14,691 nucleotides of DNA from JBQTJJ01 sp052387235 (GTDB lineage Bacteria; Actinomycetota; Acidimicrobiia; Acidimicrobiales; GCA-2861595). The notes beneath the pieces are model-generated. The model saw only the letters and a list, made by a program, of their open reading frames with translations. It did not search any database and was not told the origin of the DNA. Below, piece after piece: positions 1 through 6,757 of this stretch. Position numbers and translations under genes: made by a program. How positions within the stretch are numbered: position 1 is the first letter of the stretch; each line of letters opens with the position of its first letter. The stretch lies in NCBI GenBank assembly GCA_052387235.1, contig JBQTJJ010000090.1, positions 1 through 14,691 on the forward strand. The letters run 5' to 3'.

Positions 1-332
1 GCGGTGTCGTCGAACGCGTAGGTATGCCCGGCGCCGTGCCGCGCCCACGGCACCTGGGCGGCGACCACCCCGTGCTCGGCGCAGCGCACCCGCGGCGCGT
101 CCGCCTCCCGGAACGTCAGGATGGTGCCCCGATCCAGCGCCCGCCATCGCCGCCGGCCCTCGCCACGGTCATAGCCGGGGCAGCGCTTGCCGCACCTCCC
201 GCAGCGGCGCTTGGTCGCCTTGCGCGGCCTCACCGACACCACGATGCACTCGTCGCCCTCGTCGAACTGCACGTCCTCGACCACGGCCTTCACCAGCCCC
301 AGCAGCCGAGCCCATAACGTTGTCGATCGCAC
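1..332 (-). CDS. ISL3-family transposase, N-terminal part (cut by window edge)
   Basis: This is the amino-terminal 110 or so residues of an ISL3-family transposase, read leftward from GTG at 332 and running off the window. The protein opens VRSTTLWARLLGLVKAVVED. A zinc-ribbon follows, with CGRCGKRC and then a Y-D, and later RVRCAEHGVV, which together supply the Cys/His ligands of the zf-ISL3 DNA-binding domain. It ends at ARHGAGHTYAFDDT just before the HTH region. The start is fixed by a GGAGGGAG-type ribosome binding site (about 341-349) and by the typical N-terminus of actinobacterial ISL3 proteins. The DDE catalytic domain lies outside the window, so intactness cannot be judged. The frame is open over all visible codons. 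Family assignment comes from recognising the N-terminal domain. Confidence 0.9.
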   Translation of the reverse strand, partial: MRSTTLWARLLGLVKAVVEDVQFDEGDECIVVSVRPRKATKRRCGRCGKRCPGYDRGEGRRRWRALDRGTILTFREADAPRVRCAEHGVVAAQVPWARHGAGHTYAFDDT

Positions 333-425
333 CCCGTTCTCTCCCTCCGTCCCGGACCGTCGAACAGCCCGGAAACGTAGGAAGAAACGGGGTGCAGCCG
401 CGGACGGGCCTACTCAGCCACCCAC

Positions 426-443
426 GGATCAGTCACAAGAGCC
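426..443 (-). repeat. Putative terminal inverted repeat of the ISL3 element
   Basis: Read on the minus strand this is GGCTCTTGTGACTGATCC. The GGCTCTT start is characteristic of ISL3-family tips. The partner repeat is outside the window, so the length of the repeat is a guess. Confidence 0.55.
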
Positions 444-476
444 GTAAATAGGTCACCGGATCGGTGACCTATTTAC
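444..476. repeat. Perfect 15-bp inverted repeat abutting the IS end
   Basis: The left arm GTAAATAGGTCACCG (444-458) and right arm CGGTGACCTATTTAC (462-476) are exact reverse complements around GAT. The palindrome starts at the base after the predicted IS tip. Its core is a GC-rich 8-bp stem flanked by an A-rich and a T-rich end, so as RNA it would look like a bidirectional intrinsic terminator. As DNA it could equally be a dimeric repressor operator. If the IS made an 8-bp duplication, the first eight bases, GTAAATAG, would be that duplication. Which role is right cannot be told from the sequence. Confidence 0.7.
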
Positions 477-567
477 TCCAGAGTGGGGTGGTACGACGGT
501 GGCGGCGGGCCCCGGGAAGGGGTGCTGGCTGATGGCCACCTGATCGCCTCCTGAGGATCCGGGGAAA

Positions 568-1182
568 GTGTCACACCCTCAGGACAGAATGCTGAACATG
601 TGTTCGATCTGTGACGGAGCGACGGAGGACGAGGTCCGGCAGTGGTTCGCGTCGACCATCGACGAGTACGGCTGGGCCATCCAGGCCGTGGAACCCGGCC
701 CGGACAACTGGGGCTGGCAGTACACGATCGGCCTGGTGGAGCGCTTCGGCCATCCCGAGCTGGTCGTGGCCGCCGGGCTGAGCCGGCAGGACGAAGCTGG
801 GCTGCTGCACCACCTCGTGCACGAGATCGAGGAGGAAGGCCGTCGATTCGGGCCGGGAGACCGGATCTCGGTCGCCGGGGCCGAGCTCCGGTTCGCGGCG
901 GTGCACCCCTGGCAGGTCGACGAAGCGGGGGTGCTCAACACCTGGTTCGACCACTACAGGGCCTTCCCGGAGTTTCTCCCGCGGCTCTCGGCCCTCCAGG
1001 TGGTGCTGCCACCGGAGTTCTTCTGCGAGCACACCGGCCCGCAGCCCCGGTTGGACCTGCCCGAGGACGTGCTCAGCCGGACCGGCGGCAACCGGGCGGC
1101 CCGGCGGGCCCGGGCCCGTCCGAGGGACGGCCGGCGGCCGCCCCGGCACCGGCCGCGCCGCCACCGCCGCCATCGTCGCTGA
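568..1182 (+). CDS. DUF4262 domain protein with Arg-rich tail
   Basis: A DUF4262 protein of 204 residues. The family is recognised by the N-terminal MCSICDGATEDEV (residues 11-23), the GWAIQAVEP strand (35-43), WQYTIGLVERFGHPELVV (50-67), RFGPGDR (93-99), and LQVVLPPEFFCEH (143-155). Biochemical function is unknown in this family, and no catalytic motif is evident. The GTG start at 568 has GAGGA (553-557) at 10-nt spacing. ATG codons at 589 and 598 are alternatives, and homologues often begin near MCxxC, so the true start may be 598. After about residue 174 the protein becomes an Arg/His/Pro-rich tail of some 30 residues not typical of the domain, probably disordered or nucleic-acid binding. 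It precedes the S4 gene by 56 bases and could be cotranscribed with it. Confidence 0.82.
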   Translation: MSHPQDRMLNMCSICDGATEDEVRQWFASTIDEYGWAIQAVEPGPDNWGWQYTIGLVERFGHPELVVAAGLSRQDEAGLLHHLVHEIEEEGRRFGPGDRISVAGAELRFAAVHPWQVDEAGVLNTWFDHYRAFPEFLPRLSALQVVLPPEFFCEHTGPQPRLDLPEDVLSRTGGNRAARRARARPRDGRRPPRHRPRRHRRHRR

Positions 1183-1212
1183 CGTCAGACGGCGAAGGCG
1201 GCCACCGAACAT

Positions 1213-1233
1213 CGCGCCGGTCGGATCGGCGCG
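1213..1233 (+). other. Hairpin before the S4-domain gene
   Basis: CGCGCCG (1213-1219) pairs perfectly with CGGCGCG (1227-1233) around a 7-nt loop, ending 5 nt before the S4 gene start. It has no T-tract. It may end DUF4262 transcription weakly or mask the downstream start. No Shine-Dalgarno is visible between it and the ATG. Confidence 0.35.
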
Positions 1234-1238
1234 CGACC

Positions 1239-1610
1239 ATGAGCTTCGTGGACTCGACGCGGATCGACCGGTGGCTCTGGTCGGTGCGGCTCTACAAGAC
1301 GCGGTCCGAGGCCACGGCCGCGTGCCGGGGCTCCCACGTGCGGCTCAACGGCTCGCCGGTCAAGCCGGCCACGCTGGTGCGGGTGGGGGACCGGGTCGAG
1401 GCACGCGTCCACGACCGGGAGCGGGTGCTGGAGATCGTCCACCTGCTCGGCACCCGGGTCAGCGCCGCCCTTGCCGCCGAGAGCGTCCTCGACCACAGCC
1501 CCCCGCCTCCGGCCCGGGAGCTGGCGGCGCCGGCGTTCGCCCGTGACCCCGCCGCGGGCCGCCCCACCAAGCGCGACCGGCGCCGGCTCGACCGGCTCCG
1601 CAGCCGCTGA
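1239..1610 (+). CDS. hslR: RNA-binding S4 domain protein, Hsp15-like
   Basis: A 123-residue S4-domain protein of the Hsp15 (HslR) type. Hsp15 in Escherichia coli binds free 50S subunits carrying stranded nascent chains, and a ribosome-rescue role is inferred here by homology only. The S4 fold spans about residues 8-55: RIDRWLWSVRLYKTRSEAT, then GSHVRLNGSPVKPATLVRVGDRV written across two strands, followed by a basic, proline-rich C-terminal extension ending RRRLDRLRSR, typical of the family. ATG at 1239 is chosen because the S4 helix begins right after it. There is no good ribosome binding site, only GGATCGG-like purines within a hairpin. The gene ends 28 bases before the helicase gene, so the two may be one transcript. 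Confidence 0.88.
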   Translation: MSFVDSTRIDRWLWSVRLYKTRSEATAACRGSHVRLNGSPVKPATLVRVGDRVEARVHDRERVLEIVHLLGTRVSAALAAESVLDHSPPPPARELAAPAFARDPAAGRPTKRDRRRLDRLRSR

Positions 1611-1638
1611 GGTCTCTCCTGCGCCCCGAGGCCGCCCC

Positions 1639-4137
1639 GTGCCGACCCTGACCGAGCGCGTGGAGGCCGGCGCCGGGCCGGACGCCGTCTTCGACGCCTT
1701 CACCGGGTGGGCCGAGGAGCGCGGGCTGAGCCTCTACCCGGCCCAGGAGGAGGCCGTCATCGAGGTGGTCTCCGGCGCCAACGTCATCCTCAGCACCCCT
1801 ACCGGCTCGGGCAAGAGCCTGGTGGCGGTGGGGGCGCACCTGGCCGCCATGGCCGCCGGCCGGCGCAGCTTCTACACCGCGCCCATCAAGGCGCTGGTGT
1901 CGGAGAAGTTCTTCGACCTGTGCGCCACGTTCGGCCACGACCGCGTCGGGATGATGACCGGGGACTCCACCGTCAACGCCGGCGCGCCGGTCATCTGCTG
2001 CACGGCCGAGGTCCTGGCCAACATGGCGCTGCGGGACGGCCCGTCGTCCACGGCCGGGCAGGTGGTCATGGACGAGTTCCACTTCTACGCCGACCCGGAC
2101 CGGGGCTGGGCCTGGCAGGTGCCGCTCCTCGCCCTGCCCTCGGCCCAGTTCCTGCTCATGTCGGCCACCCTCGGCGACGTCACCAGCCTGGCCGCCGACC
2201 TCACCCGGCGCACCGGGCGCGCCACGGCGGTGGTGTCGAGCGCCACCCGGCCCGTGCCCCTGCACTACGCCTGGCGCACCACCCCGCTGCACGAGACGCT
2301 GGAGGAGCTGCTGGCCACCCACCAGGCGCCCGTGTACGTCGTGCACTTCACCCAGGCGGCGGCGGTGGAGCGGGCCCAGGCCCTCATGAGCGTGAACGTG
2401 TGCACCCGGGAGGAGAAGGACGCCATCGCCTCGCTCATCGGCGGCTTCCGCTTCACCACCGCCTTCGGGCGCACCCTGTCGCGCTTCGTCCGCCACGGCA
2501 TCGGCGTGCACCACGCCGGCATGCTCCCCAAGTACCGCCGGCTGGTGGAGCGCCTGGCCCAGGCCGGGCTGCTGAAGGTCATCTGCGGCACCGACACCCT
2601 GGGCGTCGGCATCAACGTCCCCATCCGCACCGTGCTGTTCTGCGCCCTCAGCAAGTACGACGGGGCCAAGGTCCGCCTCCTCAGCGCCCGGGAGTTCCAC
2701 CAGATCGCGGGGCGGGCGGGCCGGGCCGGCTACGACACGGCCGGCACCGTGGTCGTGCAGGCGCCCGAGCACGTGGTGGAGAACGAGAAGGCCCTGGCCA
2801 AGGCCGGCGACGACGCCCGCCTGCGCCGCAAGGTCGTCCGCAAGAAGCCGCCCGAGGGCTTCGTGTCGTGGGGCGAGCCCACCTTCGAGCGGCTGAAGGC
2901 GGCCGAGCCGGAGACGATGACGTCGAGCTTCGCCGTGTCGCACGCCACCCTGCTCAACGTGCTCGACCGCCCCGGCGACGGCTGCGCCGCCCTGCGCACC
3001 CTGCTGGTCGACAACCACGAGCCCCGCGCCGCCCAGCGCCGCCACATCCGCCGGTCCATCGCCATCTACCGGTCGCTGGTGGCGGCCGGCGTGGTGGAGC
3101 GCCTGGACGAGCCGGACGCGTCGGGCCGCACTACGCGGGTGACGGTGGACCTCCAGGCCGACTTCGCCCTGAACCAGCCCCTCAGCCCCTTCGCCCTGGC
3201 CGCCTTCGAGCTGCTGGACCGCCGGTCCGAGACCTATGCGCTCGACGTGCTGTCCATCGTGGAGGCCACCCTCGACGACCCGTCCAAGGTGCTCTACGCC
3301 CAGGAGAGCAGGGCCAAGGGCGAGGCGGTGGCCCAGATGAAGGCGGCCGGCCTCGAGTACGAGGAGCGCATGGCGCGCCTCGAGTCCGTCACCTGGCCCA
3401 AGCCGCTGGCCGAGCTGCTGGACGTCGCCTTCGAGGCCTACCGCCGGGGCCACCCCTGGGTCGCCGACCACGCCCTGTCGCCCAAGTCGGTGGCCCGGGA
3501 CCTCTTCGAGCGGGCCATGACCTTCAACGACTTCACCGGCTTCTACCAGCTGGCCCGCTCCGAGGGCGTGGTGCTGCGTTACCTGAGCGACGCCTTCAAG
3601 GCCCTGACCCAGACCGTGCCCGAGGACGCCAAGACGGAGGAGCTGTACGACCTCACCGAGTGGCTCGGCACCCTTGTGCGCCAGGTGGACAGCTCGCTGC
3701 TGGACGAGTGGGAGCAGCTGCGCCACCCCGAGACGGCCGTCCCCGTGGCGTCGCTGGACGACGCGCCGCCGCCGATCACGGCCAACCGGCGGGCCTTCGG
3801 GGTCCTGGTGCGCAACGCCATGTTCCGGCGGGTGGAGCTGGCCGCCCTGCGCCGGTACGAGGCCCTGGCCGAGCTGGACCCGGACTGGGGCGCCGGCCGG
3901 TGGCGGGAGGCGCTGGCGCCGTACTTCGCCGAGCACGATTCGATCGGGACGGGCGGGGCCGCCCGCGCTGCGTCGCTGCTGCACGTCACCGAGGGCCCTT
4001 CGGAGTGGCACGTGCGCCAGGTGCTGGACGACCCGGCCGGCTTCGGCGAGTGGGCGCTCGTGGCCACCGTGGACCTGGCCGCCAGCGTGGAGGCGGGGGA
4101 GGCGGTGGTGAAGGTGGGGGGCGTGGAACGGCTGTAG
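1639..4137 (+). CDS. DUF3516 Ski2/Mtr4-like DEAD/DEAH-box RNA helicase
   Basis: An 832-residue superfamily 2 helicase with the actinobacterial DUF3516 C-terminal region. Motifs visible in order: Q-like LYPAQEEAV (32-40), Walker A TPTGSGKS (53-60), TAPIKALVSEK (80-90), motif II DEFH (145-148), motif III SAT (175-177), the helicase C-domain HHAGMLPKYRRLVE (291-304), CGTDTLGVGINVP (316-328), and motif VI QIAGRAGRAG (355-364). From about residue 410 to the end lies the DUF3516 region, mostly helical. ATP-dependent unwinding of RNA is expected from the Ski2/Mtr4-like motifs, but the substrate is unknown. The GTG at 1639 gives a compact N-terminus before the Q motif, and its ribosome binding site is weak. 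It follows the S4 RNA-binding gene by 28 bases, an RNA-linked pair. Confidence 0.93.
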   Translation: MPTLTERVEAGAGPDAVFDAFTGWAEERGLSLYPAQEEAVIEVVSGANVILSTPTGSGKSLVAVGAHLAAMAAGRRSFYTAPIKALVSEKFFDLCATFGHDRVGMMTGDSTVNAGAPVICCTAEVLANMALRDGPSSTAGQVVMDEFHFYADPDRGWAWQVPLLALPSAQFLLMSATLGDVTSLAADLTRRTGRATAVVSSATRPVPLHYAWRTTPLHETLEELLATHQAPVYVVHFTQAAAVERAQALMSVNVCTREEKDAIASLIGGFRFTTAFGRTLSRFVRHGIGVHHAGMLPKYRRLVERLAQAGLLKVICGTDTLGVGINVPIRTVLFCALSKYDGAKVRLLSAREFHQIAGRAGRAGYDTAGTVVVQAPEHVVENEKALAKAGDDARLRRKVVRKKPPEGFVSWGEPTFERLKAAEPETMTSSFAVSHATLLNVLDRPGDGCAALRTLLVDNHEPRAAQRRHIRRSIAIYRSLVAAGVVERLDEPDASGRTTRVTVDLQADFALNQPLSPFALAAFELLDRRSETYALDVLSIVEATLDDPSKVLYAQESRAKGEAVAQMKAAGLEYEERMARLESVTWPKPLAELLDVAFEAYRRGHPWVADHALSPKSVARDLFERAMTFNDFTGFYQLARSEGVVLRYLSDAFKALTQTVPEDAKTEELYDLTEWLGTLVRQVDSSLLDEWEQLRHPETAVPVASLDDAPPPITANRRAFGVLVRNAMFRRVELAALRRYEALAELDPDWGAGRWREALAPYFAEHDSIGTGGAARAASLLHVTEGPSEWHVRQVLDDPAGFGEWALVATVDLAASVEAGEAVVKVGGVERL

Positions 4138-4174
4138 ATCCCGCCCGCGGACGGGGCCTGGATTCTCGGCTCAG

Positions 4175-4197
4175 TTGGCGCCCTCTGGGGGCGTCAA
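4175..4197 (+). terminator. Putative hairpin terminator after the helicase gene
   Basis: TTGGCGCCC (4175-4183) pairs with GGGCGTCAA (4189-4197), with one G-U, around loop TCTGG, 37 bases after the helicase stop. There is no T-tract, as is common in high-GC actinobacteria. It separates the helicase unit from the PBP gene. Confidence 0.45.
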
Positions 4198-4244
4198 GTG
4201 AGAAGGGAATCCCGAGCGTCGACCCCCGGCCCGCGGCGCTCTGG

Positions 4245-4250
4245 CAGGCT
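4245..4250 (+). promoter_or_regulatory. Candidate -10 for a leaderless PBP transcript
   Basis: CAGGCT ends 7 nt before the GTG at 4258, the spacing expected if transcription begins at the start codon. No Shine-Dalgarno is visible before that GTG. It deviates from TANNNT at the first base, and no good -35 is seen. Confidence 0.4.
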
Positions 4251-4257
4251 CTCGGCC

Positions 4258-6138
4258 GTGAGGCGGAGGACGGCGGTCGTCGGCGGGGCGGTGGTGCTGG
4301 CGGTGGCGGCGGGCGCGGCGCTGCTGGCGGTCGTCACGCGCGAGGACGCCGAGCCCGCCCTCCCGACGGCGGAGGGCCGGGCGTTCCTGGCCGCGTGGGC
4401 GGCGGGCGACGCGGCGGGCGTGGACGGCCTCGCACGGACCGGGAGCGGGGCGTCCGCCGATCAGGCGCGCTTCCGGGAGGAGCTCGGCCTCGTGTCGTCG
4501 ACGCTGACGCTGGGCCCGGTCCTCCGGGCCGAGGCCGGCGCCACCGCGACGGTGGACGCGGTGCACCTGGTGCGGGGGCTGGGGGAGTGGAAGGTGCAGT
4601 CGCAGCTGCGGTTCACCCGTGAAGAGGAGCGCTGGCTGGTGGACTGGGCGCCCTCGGCGCTGCACCCGGACGCCGAGAAGGGGGACCGCTTCGAGCGGGA
4701 GCGGGTCAGGGGGGCGCGGGCGCCGATCCTGGGCGCCGGCGGTGAGCCGCTGGTGGGCCTGGGCAAGGTGGTCGGCGTCGGCGTGCAGCCCAGCCGGATC
4801 ACGGACCGGGCGGCGGTGGCGGCCGCCCTCCACTCGCAGATCGGCTTCGCCCCCGAACGCCTCGACCGGGCCCTCAACGCCCGCGGGGTGAAGCCGGACC
4901 ACTTCGTGCCGATCATCGAGCTGCGGGAGGATCGCTTCCGCCAGGTGGAGGGCGTGCTGCGGCCGGTGCCGGGCATCATCTTCAAGCGCACGGAGGCCCG
5001 GATCCCGCCGGCCGAGGGCTTCGCCGCCCACACCCTCGGCCGCACCGGCGAGATCACGGCCGAGCAGCTCGAGCAGCTCGGCCCCACCTACGAGAAGGGC
5101 GACGTGGTCGGCCAGTCCGGCCTGGAGCTCGTCTACGAGTCGACGCTGGCCGGCCAGCCGTCGGGCGAGGTGCGGCTGGTGCGGGCGTCGGGCGTCCAGC
5201 TCAGCCTGCACCGCTTCGAGGGCACGCCGCCGGCGCCGCTGCAGACGACCATGAGGCCCGACGTCCAGCGGGCCGCCGACGCCGCCCTCGACGGCGTGGC
5301 CGTCCCCGCCGCCCTCGTCGCCGTCGAGGCCGCCACCGGGTCGGTGCTGGCCGTGGCCAGCCGGCCCCTGGACCAGCCCCTGAACCGTGCCCTGGCCGGC
5401 CGTTACCCGCCGGGGTCGACGTTCAAGATCGTCACCACCGACGCCCTGGTGGCCAAGGGCGGGGCCGACCAGCGCCTGGCCTGCCCGCCCGAGGCCGAGG
5501 TGGGCGGGAAGACGTTCGAGAACTTCGAGGACGAGGCCCTGGGCGACACCACCCTGCGGGACGCCTTCGTGCACTCCTGCAACACCGCCTTCGTCGCGGG
5601 CGCGGCGGGACTGACCAACGAGGAGCTGGTGGCCGCGGCCGGCCGGTTCGGCTTCGGCGTCGACTACCGGGTCGGCCTGGGGCGCGAGCACCCGGCCGTC
5701 TTCCCGGTTCCCAGGGATGCGGCGGAGCGGGCCGCGGCCGCCATCGGCCAGGCCCGGGTGCTGGCCACGCCGGCCCACATGGCCTCGGTGCTGGCGGCCG
5801 CCACCACCGGCACGTGGCACTCGCCCCACCTGGTGACCCTGCCGGGCGACGACGCCATCCCGGTGGCCACGGCGACGCCCACGCCGGCCGCCGTCGAGCC
5901 CCTGAAGGCGTTCCTGCGGGGCGTGGTGGCGGAAGGGACGGGCAAGGCGGCAGCCGCCCTGGCCGACCTGGTGGGCAAGACCGGCACGGCCGAGTTCGGC
6001 TCCGGCGACCCGCTCCCCACCCACGCCTGGTTCGTGGGCCAGCGGGCCGGGGTCGCCTTCGCCGTCCTGCTGGAGGGCGGCGGTGTCGGCGGGCGGGACG
6101 CGGCGCCGGTGGGAGCCCGCTTCGCGGCGGTCCTCTAG
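4258..6138 (+). CDS. Class B penicillin-binding protein (MecA_N, dimerisation and transpeptidase domains)
   Basis: A 626-residue membrane-anchored peptidoglycan transpeptidase (D,D-transpeptidase). A single N-terminal TM anchor (residues 6-26) is followed by a MecA_N/NTF2-like domain (about 35-140). The PBP dimerisation domain follows (about 150-320), including HTLGRTGEIT (258-267) and GDVVGQSGLELVYE (281-294). The transpeptidase domain carries all three active-site motifs: STFK (387-390, nucleophile Ser387), SCN (440-442) and KTGT (574-577). It acts on stem peptides outside the membrane. GTG at 4258 is preferred because the basic RRR and TM segment follow at once. An upstream GTG at 4198 would add 20 residues lacking a sensible signal. 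Genes of this type often lie apart from the dcw cluster and act as accessory elongation PBPs. The neighbouring genes have no evident cell-wall role. Confidence 0.93.
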   Translation: MRRRTAVVGGAVVLAVAAGAALLAVVTREDAEPALPTAEGRAFLAAWAAGDAAGVDGLARTGSGASADQARFREELGLVSSTLTLGPVLRAEAGATATVDAVHLVRGLGEWKVQSQLRFTREEERWLVDWAPSALHPDAEKGDRFERERVRGARAPILGAGGEPLVGLGKVVGVGVQPSRITDRAAVAAALHSQIGFAPERLDRALNARGVKPDHFVPIIELREDRFRQVEGVLRPVPGIIFKRTEARIPPAEGFAAHTLGRTGEITAEQLEQLGPTYEKGDVVGQSGLELVYESTLAGQPSGEVRLVRASGVQLSLHRFEGTPPAPLQTTMRPDVQRAADAALDGVAVPAALVAVEAATGSVLAVASRPLDQPLNRALAGRYPPGSTFKIVTTDALVAKGGADQRLACPPEAEVGGKTFENFEDEALGDTTLRDAFVHSCNTAFVAGAAGLTNEELVAAAGRFGFGVDYRVGLGREHPAVFPVPRDAAERAAAAIGQARVLATPAHMASVLAAATTGTWHSPHLVTLPGDDAIPVATATPTPAAVEPLKAFLRGVVAEGTGKAAAALADLVGKTGTAEFGSGDPLPTHAWFVGQRAGVAFAVLLEGGGVGGRDAAPVGARFAAVL

Positions 6139-6166
6139 GAGCGCCACCAGGGGGGCCTCTGCGGGG

Positions 6167-6172
6167 CAGACT
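6167..6172 (+). promoter_or_regulatory. Candidate -10 for a leaderless DsrE selenoprotein transcript
   Basis: CAGACT ends 6 nt before the ATG at 6179, in the position of a -10 if the mRNA starts at A of ATG. No ribosome binding site is visible. The first base departs from TANNNT, and no -35 is recognisable. Confidence 0.4.
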
Positions 6173-6178
6173 GGCGCC

Positions 6179-6541
6179 ATGAAGATCCTCTACATCGGTG
6201 CCTCCGGCCGGGTCGACCCGGTCCGGGCCGCCCTGCCGTTCCACCTGGCCGTGAACGGGTCGGCTGCCGCCGGTCAGGAGGCGGAGGTGGTGCTGGTCGG
6301 CGACGCCACCGACCTGCTGCTCGACACCACCGGCGAGACCCTCGAGCCGCTGGGCCTGGAGCCGCTGCGGGACCTGGTGGCCAAGGCCCGGGACCGGGGC
6401 GTGCCCATCCACGTCTGAAAGGCGTGCGCCGTCGCCCGTGGGGCGACCGACGAGAGCCTGAGCCTGGTGGGCGGCGCCTGGATCGGCGCCCCCGAGGTGG
6501 CCGAGAGGATCGCCGCCGCCGACAGGGTGGTCACCTTCTGA
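6179..6541 (+). CDS. DsrE-family selenoprotein, UGA-encoded Sec at residue 80
   Basis: A DsrE/DsrF-like small alpha/beta protein of 120 residues if TGA at 6416-6418 is read as selenocysteine. The N-terminal part has MKILYIGASG, PVRAALPFHLAVNGS, a VVLVGDATDLLL strand-helix, and ARDRGVPIHV. After the TGA the same frame continues KACAVARGATDESLSLV, then GGAWIGAPEVAERI and ADRVVTF, ending at TGA 6539-6541. This tail is what DsrE relatives carry, with Cys at the TGA site. The aligned cysteine is the sulfur-carrying residue in characterised DsrE/TusD proteins. The result is a U-x-x-C redox-like motif (U80, C83). A SECIS-like hairpin follows the codon. A reading as a 79-residue truncated protein or pseudogene is less likely given the intact downstream frame. 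Partner and substrate are unknown. sel genes are not in the window. Confidence 0.85.
6416..6418 (+). other. Selenocysteine UGA codon (codon 80)
   Basis: This in-frame TGA lies between IHV and KACAVARG of the DsrE-family gene, exactly at the conserved active-site Cys column, three residues before Cys83. The reading frame stays open for 40 further family-like codons. Confidence 0.8.
6431..6447 (+). promoter_or_regulatory. Bacterial SECIS-like hairpin
   Basis: GUCGCCC (6431-6437) pairs perfectly with GGGCGAC (6441-6447), leaving apical loop GUG (6438-6440). If the last C-G pair opens, the loop is CGUGG. Bacterial SECIS elements have an upper stem, a G (often GU) at the apical loop start, and an apical loop some 16-37 nt after UGA. 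Here 19 nt separate the UGA from the loop. It lies within the coding sequence, as bacterial SECIS elements must. SelB binding is inferred. Confidence 0.7.
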
Positions 6542-6757
6542 GGAACGGCGGACCGCCGCGCCGCGCCCTGCCTCAAGGACGCCCGGGCCCCGGCCGATAG
6601 GGGCAAACGGACCCATGTGGTCCAGCCCGCCCCACCGAGAGGACCGAGCACCGAGCGACAACGTCACGGCGCAGGCCGCCCTGCCGATGAGGAGGGACCC
6701 CACGCGCGGCGCCGTCCCTCGGGACGGCTGGGTCACAAAGGAGCAGAGCGCATTCGC
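6542..6757 (+). other. Intergenic leader region before the GGDEF gene
   Basis: These 216 bases hold no gene I can support. Present are a weak hairpin CGGCG/CGCCG (6546-6558) just after the selenoprotein stop, the sigma-28-like promoter candidate, hairpin GGACC/GGTCC (6609-6623), hairpin CCGTCC/GGACGG with loop CTCG (6712-6727), and a strong ribosome binding site AAAGGAG (6737-6743). The second leader hairpin ends 9 nt before the ribosome binding site and could modulate translation. I do not recognise a known riboswitch. Confidence 0.5.
6574..6600 (+). promoter_or_regulatory. Candidate sigma-28 (FliA/WhiG-like) promoter for the GGDEF gene
   Basis: CAAG (6574-6577, within CTCAAGG) and GCCGATAG (6593-6600) are separated by 15 nt. 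This resembles the flagellar sigma consensus TAAA-N15-GCCGATAA. The -10 matches seven of eight positions; the -35 is weaker. Transcription would start near 6606-6608, leaving a leader of about 150 nt. A motility-regulon promoter fits a diguanylate cyclase, but no flagellar gene is in view. Confidence 0.45.

Larger units (their letters stand above)
1..443 (-). mobile_element. ISL3-family insertion sequence, transposase-proximal end
   Basis: The element runs from its presumed outer tip at 443 leftward past the window start. On the minus strand it begins GGCTCTTGTGACTGATCC. The first seven bases, GGCTCTT, match the start of terminal repeats of known ISL3 elements such as IS31831, as I recall them. 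The 111 bases between tip and transposase GTG hold no gene. A TACGTT hexamer (374-379, minus strand) could be the -10 of the transposase promoter, but no clear -35 is visible. The other end and the expected 8-bp target duplication are not in the window, so the exact boundary is inferred. Confidence 0.75.

Noticed and set aside
24..447. Plus-strand small ORFs in the first 450 bases
   Set aside because: They are shadows of the minus-strand ISL3 transposase, whose zinc-finger motif is unmistakable, and of the IS end.
1459..4011. Very long minus-strand open frame opposite the helicase
   Set aside because: It is a GC-driven shadow of a gene with full helicase motifs; its translation is low-complexity and matches no family. 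The same holds for the long minus-strand frames at 4171-6180, 5432-7618, 7619-9724 and 12995-14686.
6179..6418. The DsrE gene as a 79-residue protein or a nonsense-mutated pseudogene
   Set aside because: The frame after TGA is fully open, family-like and ends properly. The stop falls exactly on the reactive Cys column, and a SECIS-like hairpin follows. A random nonsense mutation would not explain all three.
6599..6757. Cyclic di-GMP (GEMM) riboswitch before the GGDEF gene
   Set aside because: AGGGGCAAACGG recalls the GGGCAAACC element, but the other conserved blocks (the GACGCAAAGCC-type segment and the GGTAGGTAGCGGGG tetraloop-receptor side) are missing.
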